From Biscogniauxia marginata (lineage: Eukaryota; Ascomycota; Sordariomycetes; Xylariales; Xylariaceae), in the NCBI GenBank assembly GCA_022695795.1, contig MU404085.1, forward strand, positions 9,597-73,596: a stretch of DNA of 64,000 nucleotides, read 5' to 3'. The notes under the pieces were generated by a model, which was given only the letters and a program-made list of their open reading frames with translations, searched no databases and was not told the origin of the DNA. Positions 59,552 through 64,000 of this stretch are shown one piece after another (within the stretch, counting starts at the first letter, position 1; every line of letters starts with the position of its first letter). Both the position numbers and the translations under genes were made by a program.

Positions 59552-59992
59552 TGAGGATGGAGTGTTGTTAATGGTGCAAGAGACGATCCAAGGTATCTTC
59601 CCAGCGATTGTGGCGGCATTGATCCGTTCTAAGTGGAATTTTGAATACAAAACTGCCAAGGATAGGGGAATATGAATAACAGGATATTGCCCGCTTAACC
59701 GTGTTTCTCGTTAATTATAGTCTTTCTGGAAATTAAAGCTTTGGATGTCCGGGGTTAATTATAAATTGAAACTGGACTGTGTAATAATGATATATTGTAT
59801 TCTCTCACCCTCTTTGCGAGATTGGCAATAATTATATGTCTACAATTTGGAAGCCCGAAAACGGAGGCGGGATGATGTCTAAACCAGCAAAGGCTGGCGC
59901 TCGGACTCATTTTCATCTTTAGGATAGTCACCTTCGCGGAACCTGACGTTGTCAATACCTGGTATGGTGCCTCGCCTAATGAATTCATTGAC

Positions 59993-60760
59993 TCACTTTG
60001 TATAGCCGACAAATGATACTAGCCAGAACGATCCTAGATAAGTTAAACACCACTCAAGCATGCCCGCTGACTTGTACTGGTCGGAGTACATCAGAACCAC
60101 GAATGCGATACCGATGGAGAACTGGCTGAGAACTAGGAAAGTGTTGAAGATGCACCTGGTAGCCCCGTTAATACGCGTTTGGTATTGTTTTCTGTGATTA
60201 ATATTCTGCCATACGAATGCATACCATTTTCGTAGGCCTGCGAACACGGCAGGGCCCTTGGTCTGATCCCACCACACGAGCGTCGTTGTGATGGCACTAA
60301 TAAACAATCCACCAAAAGTTGCCATTAATAAGTATCGGTGCCGTACACTGTTCTCGTATGTGTCAAAGATGCTGAGAAAAACCAGGCATGTAGCCGCCGC
60401 CAGCCCAGCGACGAGGGCGATAAGGCTCACTGCCTGCCTCCACTGAGCGTCGTCGGTGAGCCCGTAGAACTTGGGCGAGTAGCGCACGTGGTGCACGGCG
60501 AACACGGTGCCAAAGAAGCAAATGCCCGTGGCAGCGCAGCCGACGATGAAGACGGGCTGGAAGGTCTGGGCCGCGATGTCGCTAATGAAGGGCACGTAGG
60601 GATTGATCTGGCCGGGGTATCGCGGCCGGCCGAGCGCTACCCAACGGGCCAACAGGATGGTCAGTGTCGCGAACCAGCACAGGCCAGCGAGTAACGGGAA
60701 GAGCCACAGGCGGCGGTCTGAGAAGAAATCTCGAAACGTCCGATACCAGAGGCCCGGCAT
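59993..60760 (-). CDS. FRAG1/DRAM/Sfk1-family membrane protein
   Basis: 255 residues, start MPGLWYRTFRDFFSD. Helices appear around LWLFPLLAGLCWFATLTILL, VFIVGCAATGICFFGTVFAV, AVSLIALVAGLAAATCLVFLS, YLLMATFGGLFISAITTTLVW, FLVLSQFSIGIAFVVLMY and WCLTYLGSFWLVSF, consistent with six TM segments. The loop SDIAAQTFQPVFI is typical of the family. Yeast Sfk1 acts at the plasma membrane in phosphoinositide and lipid-asymmetry control; the function here is by analogy. The frame stops at TGA (59993), but the same frame stays open for 37 further residues (VNEFIRRGTIPGIDNVRF..., stop at 59879) in a hydrophilic tail-like sequence. It is unclear whether this is readthrough, a very short intron, or a mutated stop. 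Confidence 0.7.
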   Translation of the reverse strand: MPGLWYRTFRDFFSDRRLWLFPLLAGLCWFATLTILLARWVALGRPRYPGQINPYVPFISDIAAQTFQPVFIVGCAATGICFFGTVFAVHHVRYSPKFYGLTDDAQWRQAVSLIALVAGLAAATCLVFLSIFDTYENSVRHRYLLMATFGGLFISAITTTLVWWDQTKGPAVFAGLRKWYAFVWQNINHRKQYQTRINGATRCIFNTFLVLSQFSIGIAFVVLMYSDQYKSAGMLEWCLTYLGSFWLVSFVGYTK

Positions 60761-61383
60761 CCTAGGGATTTTCTGTTGCCACCTATGAGGCGTGTTCTAG
60801 TCGTATTGTAAGGTTTGGCGGCGAAAGCATACTTGAAGCTGCGAATGTGCTCGTATATCGACACAGTGTATAAGAGGACTACAAATGGCTTGAAAAAAAG
60901 AATCCCGAAGCATCCCCCCCAGGAGAACAAGGAACAAGGAAAATCTAAAATTATAGATTTTTTGTCACGGGCAGAATATACCGATTATACTACGTCATAG
61001 CCTTCTTCGGCATGATCCGATATCGATATGTATGGAGATTATCGGCGTCGCATGATTGGTGGTGAACCATACTAGGGAGGAGTTATAATGCCGAGAAATA
61101 AATAGGGGGGATGATTGGCCTAGTTTGAGCGGAGAAAAAGATCCGGTGCTTCGCTACCTAGCAACCCATATTCATTACCTTCACTCGGTGTCTTTTTTTG
61201 GACAAGAATTAGGTATGTGATCTTCGCCATGCGCTATAGCACAAGGCGAACTCCACATAAGCCAAGAACGAGCCATTCCTGGTCGCTGCTCCGGTTATAT
61301 TGAGGAAACTTTGTTATGTGCCGAAATCGTGAAATTGCTCCCCAAAGTGTTGCCCCGTATACGTTTACTGCTATATAATGTTA
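60761..61383. other. Intergenic; no gene
   Basis: Upstream of the Sfk1-like gene. A minus-strand frame (60661-60930) in another phase is a shadow. Contains an A-rich stretch at 60890-60960. Confidence 0.35.
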
Positions 61384-61439
61384 CTAGCAACTAATTAACA
61401 TATTTATAGCACTACCGGGAACTTGATAACTCGTTTCCT

Positions 61440-61960
61440 CAAGGCACAACCAAAGCTCTACGCAACCTTGGTCCCTATAGCCAATCAACGATGTCTGGAA
61501 AGAGACCTTGCCAAGCTGGGTCAAACTGCCCCAAAACACGTCTATGATAGTAACTCCGGTCCATGAACTGTTGACTGACCATGATATCAAGGACGACTGC
61601 ATGCAGTGGATTATGGAAACGGCACCACGACAGGAACCTTGGACTCCGAAGCGTGTGGTCCATGAACTAATGGTGATTTGGTTTGGACCTGTCCACGCCC
61701 TTTCGACTGTAAGCAGCACGACTCTCTTTTGGAGATGACTCGCTAAACTATATAGACAATCACCCTTGCAATTCAAGACCTCTGTCTTCATCCCGAATAC
61801 GTCGATCGATTGCGGAGGGAACTGGAAACTCAGTATGCCAAGTTCGGACGTACTGGTCTCGGTCTTCCACTGCTCGACAGTTTCATAAAGTAATCCGCTT
61901 GACTGACACCAATCGAGTCAATTAAGACGCTTCCTGTCTGAAATATCCGAACCTTATGTT
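61440..61960 (+). pseudogene. Cytochrome P450 relic
   Basis: Plus-strand fragments matching the middle of fungal P450s of the ent-kaurene-oxidase-like type. DCMQWIMETAPRQEPW and RVVHELMVIWFGPVHALST hold the I-helix neighbourhood. An intron follows, then TITLAIQDLCLHPEYVDRLR, RELETQYAKFGRTGLGLPLL and DSFIK. The expected N-terminal membrane anchor, ExxR motif and heme-binding Cys loop are absent, and the sequence breaks up near 61930. Upstream sequence (about 61460-61550) is in other frames. A dead remnant; no enzymatic role is claimed. Confidence 0.7.
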
Positions 61961-62882
61961 AAGTTGTATCATGCGGAGGTCCAGCATGCTGCCCAAGAAG
62001 AGTACTACGGTAATATCCACTCCTAGAGATGTGACCTCTTAGGTAGATCGACTTCGAGGTTGTTCATTTCTGTGTAAGGCGGATACCGTCGGGCAGTTAT
62101 TGATTAGTTGCTGACTAGGCGATTTAAATTCCCCCGATCCCTGCTTTAGCCTATTACATTTTTATAGTTAACTGTAAAGTCATATACACGTCTCTGGTCG
62201 TGTGTGGTGGTGCAGCATGAGGTTAGGCTGAGAATTATTGCATTCTTACACGTATTCACAGGCAACAGGCAACTAACAACGTAATGTAACAAGCGACGGA
62301 CTACCCGCGAGGCTTATTTAATAGTTGGATGAGCAAGGGAGACATTTTACGGTTGGCTTGGGCAGCCTCTGGTGTAGCCCCTTCCAACTCTATTGGGGGC
62401 ACTCTGCATATATTCAGTAAGTTGATTGGGGATTTGGTACTTGAAGATCTATACTTAAGTATAAAGTAAATACCTGTTTGTATATACTTAGGTAGAAGAG
62501 GGTCCTGTAATACATCATATAAGTACATAGGCATGCCTCCTCACTATCGACTTATTTGCATATAGGTAGATATATATGACGTCCAAGCCTGGGAGGCAGG
62601 CAAGGGATGGACGAAAATAACTACACTTTGATACATCGAATTACATCCATCATTTCACCTACTATCCTGGGTGCCCCGTAATCTTTTGCGGCGCCGCCAA
62701 GCGCTCATGAGTCGATGAGAATGGTCTGCTCAACTTCGTCGTCTTTCAATCCATCCCATCCCTTGTACTATTCTTCATCTTTGTTCTTTCTATCTTCCCC
62801 TCTAGAAACAGCTCCGGTCAACATGGTCTAACGGCCTATCCTGTTTCTACTTCATAATTTTTATACTTAATATTAAAGAAAC
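61961..62882. other. Intergenic to the right LTR; no gene
   Basis: No feature recognised. Short open frames (62301-62534) have no support. Confidence 0.4.
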
Positions 62883-63291
62883 TGTTACGGACCCCAGAAT
62901 GGAACTACGTGCTGGTCACGTGGTTTAACGAGAGAATCAGTGAATCGCTCCCCTTGGTAGAGCGATTTAATGATTTAGTGACTTAGTGAATCGCTTCTCT
63001 TGGCAAAGCGATTTAGCGACTTACTTATTTTAAGGAAAGGAGAAATAAGTATAAGTAGATTGGAATTTCCTTGTGTATTTAGTTATTTATTCTAGTTTCT
63101 TAGCTATTAATTTAAGATTATAATTACTTTTTGATACTATAGTGAAAGTACCTTAAAACCTTTTTAACGAATATAACATTATAAATTAATTAAACTAATC
63201 TTAACCCATTATTACTTTTAAATCAAGAAAACCTAGTATGTATTTATTTATAAAGTCAGTTAACTAGGAACACATAGGGAGGTTCGTTATA
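62883..63291 (+). mobile_element. 5' LTR of gypsy family A (copy 3)
   Basis: Begins TGTTACGGACCCC and ends gggaggttcgttata, 409 bp. It shares its 3' two-thirds with copies at 2094 and 55487 (tagttatttattcta, attataattactttttga, agtaccttaaaacctttttaacga, caagaaaacctagtatg). It is C-to-T mutated relative to the 55.5 kb copy. Because gag-like sequence follows immediately, this is a 5' LTR. Confidence 0.85.
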
Positions 63292-64000
63292 TTTTGATAG
63301 CTCCTTAATTAGTGCTTAACATTGGTTTAAAAGAAGGAACTTTTAGTCGAATAGTCTTAAAACAAGTATGCCCCTTAAAACTAAAGGGTAATAAGAAAAG
63401 AAATAAGTAAAAGAATAATAGTTAATAAGTTTTTATATAAAAGTTTTAAGTTTTTTTATGGTATAATTAAAAGGTTTAGAAGAATTAACATAAAAGTTTA
63501 TTATAGTTATAGTTAAAAAAGAGTTATAAGAGGACATCTCGGAAGCTTAGTAAGAAGAATTATTTAAGGAAGAAAAAAAAAAGGAGGAAGAAATACCTAA
63601 AGAAGAAGATAAATAAATAAGATAACCTCTACTTCTTAGAGATAAGTAATCACCTTTAAACGATAGCGACCCTAATAACTTAAACGACGAAAACAATATA
63701 ATAACTCTTAATATGAAGGGTTTTAAATTAATTATACTTGGTAAATATAATAGGTTAAGCGATTTAGAAGGATTTTTGATTTAGGCTGGAATCTATTTAC
63801 GGTTTTATTATGGAATAATTACTATTAAGGAATAAAAGGTTTTCACGGTATTCTAGCTCCTCGCCGGAACCGCCTTGACCTGGTTTTAATTAGTGTTAAA
63901 GAATTATTTGGAAAACGGATTAAACGCTTAAAAAGACACGAAGAAAGTTTTCAAGAATTATAAAGAGTTTAAAAAACAATTTAAGTTTATATTTAGCAAT
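63292..64000 (+). mobile_element. Degraded gypsy gag region
   Basis: AT-rich, unusable for translation as it stands. The last ~150 bp (63850-64000), read past stops, give a pattern like gag: FLAGTALTWF, then LKNYLENG, KVFKNYKEFKKQFKFIF. This resembles the gag start domain of fungal Ty3/gypsy elements. The element runs off the right edge. Its orientation matches the element at the left edge. Confidence 0.65.

Noticed and set aside
61384..61791. Minus-strand 135-codon ORF over the P450 relic
   Set aside because: The plus strand shows recognisable P450 segments, so the minus-strand frame is a shadow.
57574..61960. Secondary-metabolite cluster from transporter, membrane protein and P450
   Set aside because: No core synthase or synthetase is present, the transporter is a sugar porter, and the P450 is dead.
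1..64000. Starship giant element carrying the NLR or DUF7924-like genes
   Set aside because: No DUF3435 tyrosine-recombinase captain or defined element boundary is visible in the window.

Overview
The window looks like a piece of a filamentous ascomycete genome (Pezizomycotina, probably Sordariomycetes). The reasons are short 45-100 bp GT-AG introns with CTRAC-type branch sites, fungal-type porin, asparagine synthetase, UBC9 and PEX19 genes, and AT-rich repeats whose stop codons look like C-to-T (RIP-type) decay. Exon structures were rebuilt by hand from reading frames and splice signals. For eleven of the multi-exon models the exon lengths sum to an exact multiple of three.

Layout. 1-2.7 kb: the 3' end of a RIP-degraded Ty3/gypsy element with polypurine tract and 3' LTR. 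3.2-11.7 kb: a divergent pair, a NACHT/zinc-finger NLR-like gene (-) and a RAD5/HLTF-type SNF2 helicase (+). 12.6-27 kb: a compact housekeeping block with a mitochondrial J-protein, VDAC porin, asparagine synthetase, SUMO E2 UBC9, PEX19 with CaaX box, a conserved unknown, and an ABC1/ADCK atypical kinase. 27-35.4 kb: accessory genes, namely a small secreted cysteine-rich protein, an unknown protein, a secreted NucA/NucB-like DNase, a decayed MFS transporter and hypotheticals.

35.4-42.3 kb is a graveyard: two ~125 bp direct repeats 4.4 kb apart, disabled coding fragments, and a 291 bp solo LTR with near-perfect target-site duplication. 42.7-49.3 kb: a DUF7924-like repeat-family gene, a secreted GH5 endoglucanase and an amidase. 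49.3-52.8 kb is AT-rich and gene-free. 52.8-62 kb: a 7TM-like membrane protein, an inverted copy of the terminal LTR family, an alpha-glucoside-type sugar transporter, an Sfk1/FRAG1-like membrane protein and a cytochrome P450 relic. 62.9-64 kb: a 5' LTR plus gag remnant of the same gypsy family that occupies the left edge, in the same orientation.

Overall the window is a housekeeping island flanked by repeat-rich, gene-poor accessory DNA carrying plant-degradation, secretion, transport and possible self/non-self recognition functions. I see no complete secondary-metabolite cluster, no Starship captain, no tRNA and no telomere. The most interesting leads are the NLR/SNF2 divergent pair, the paired direct repeats around unknown decayed genes, the three-copy LTR family, and the secreted DNase.
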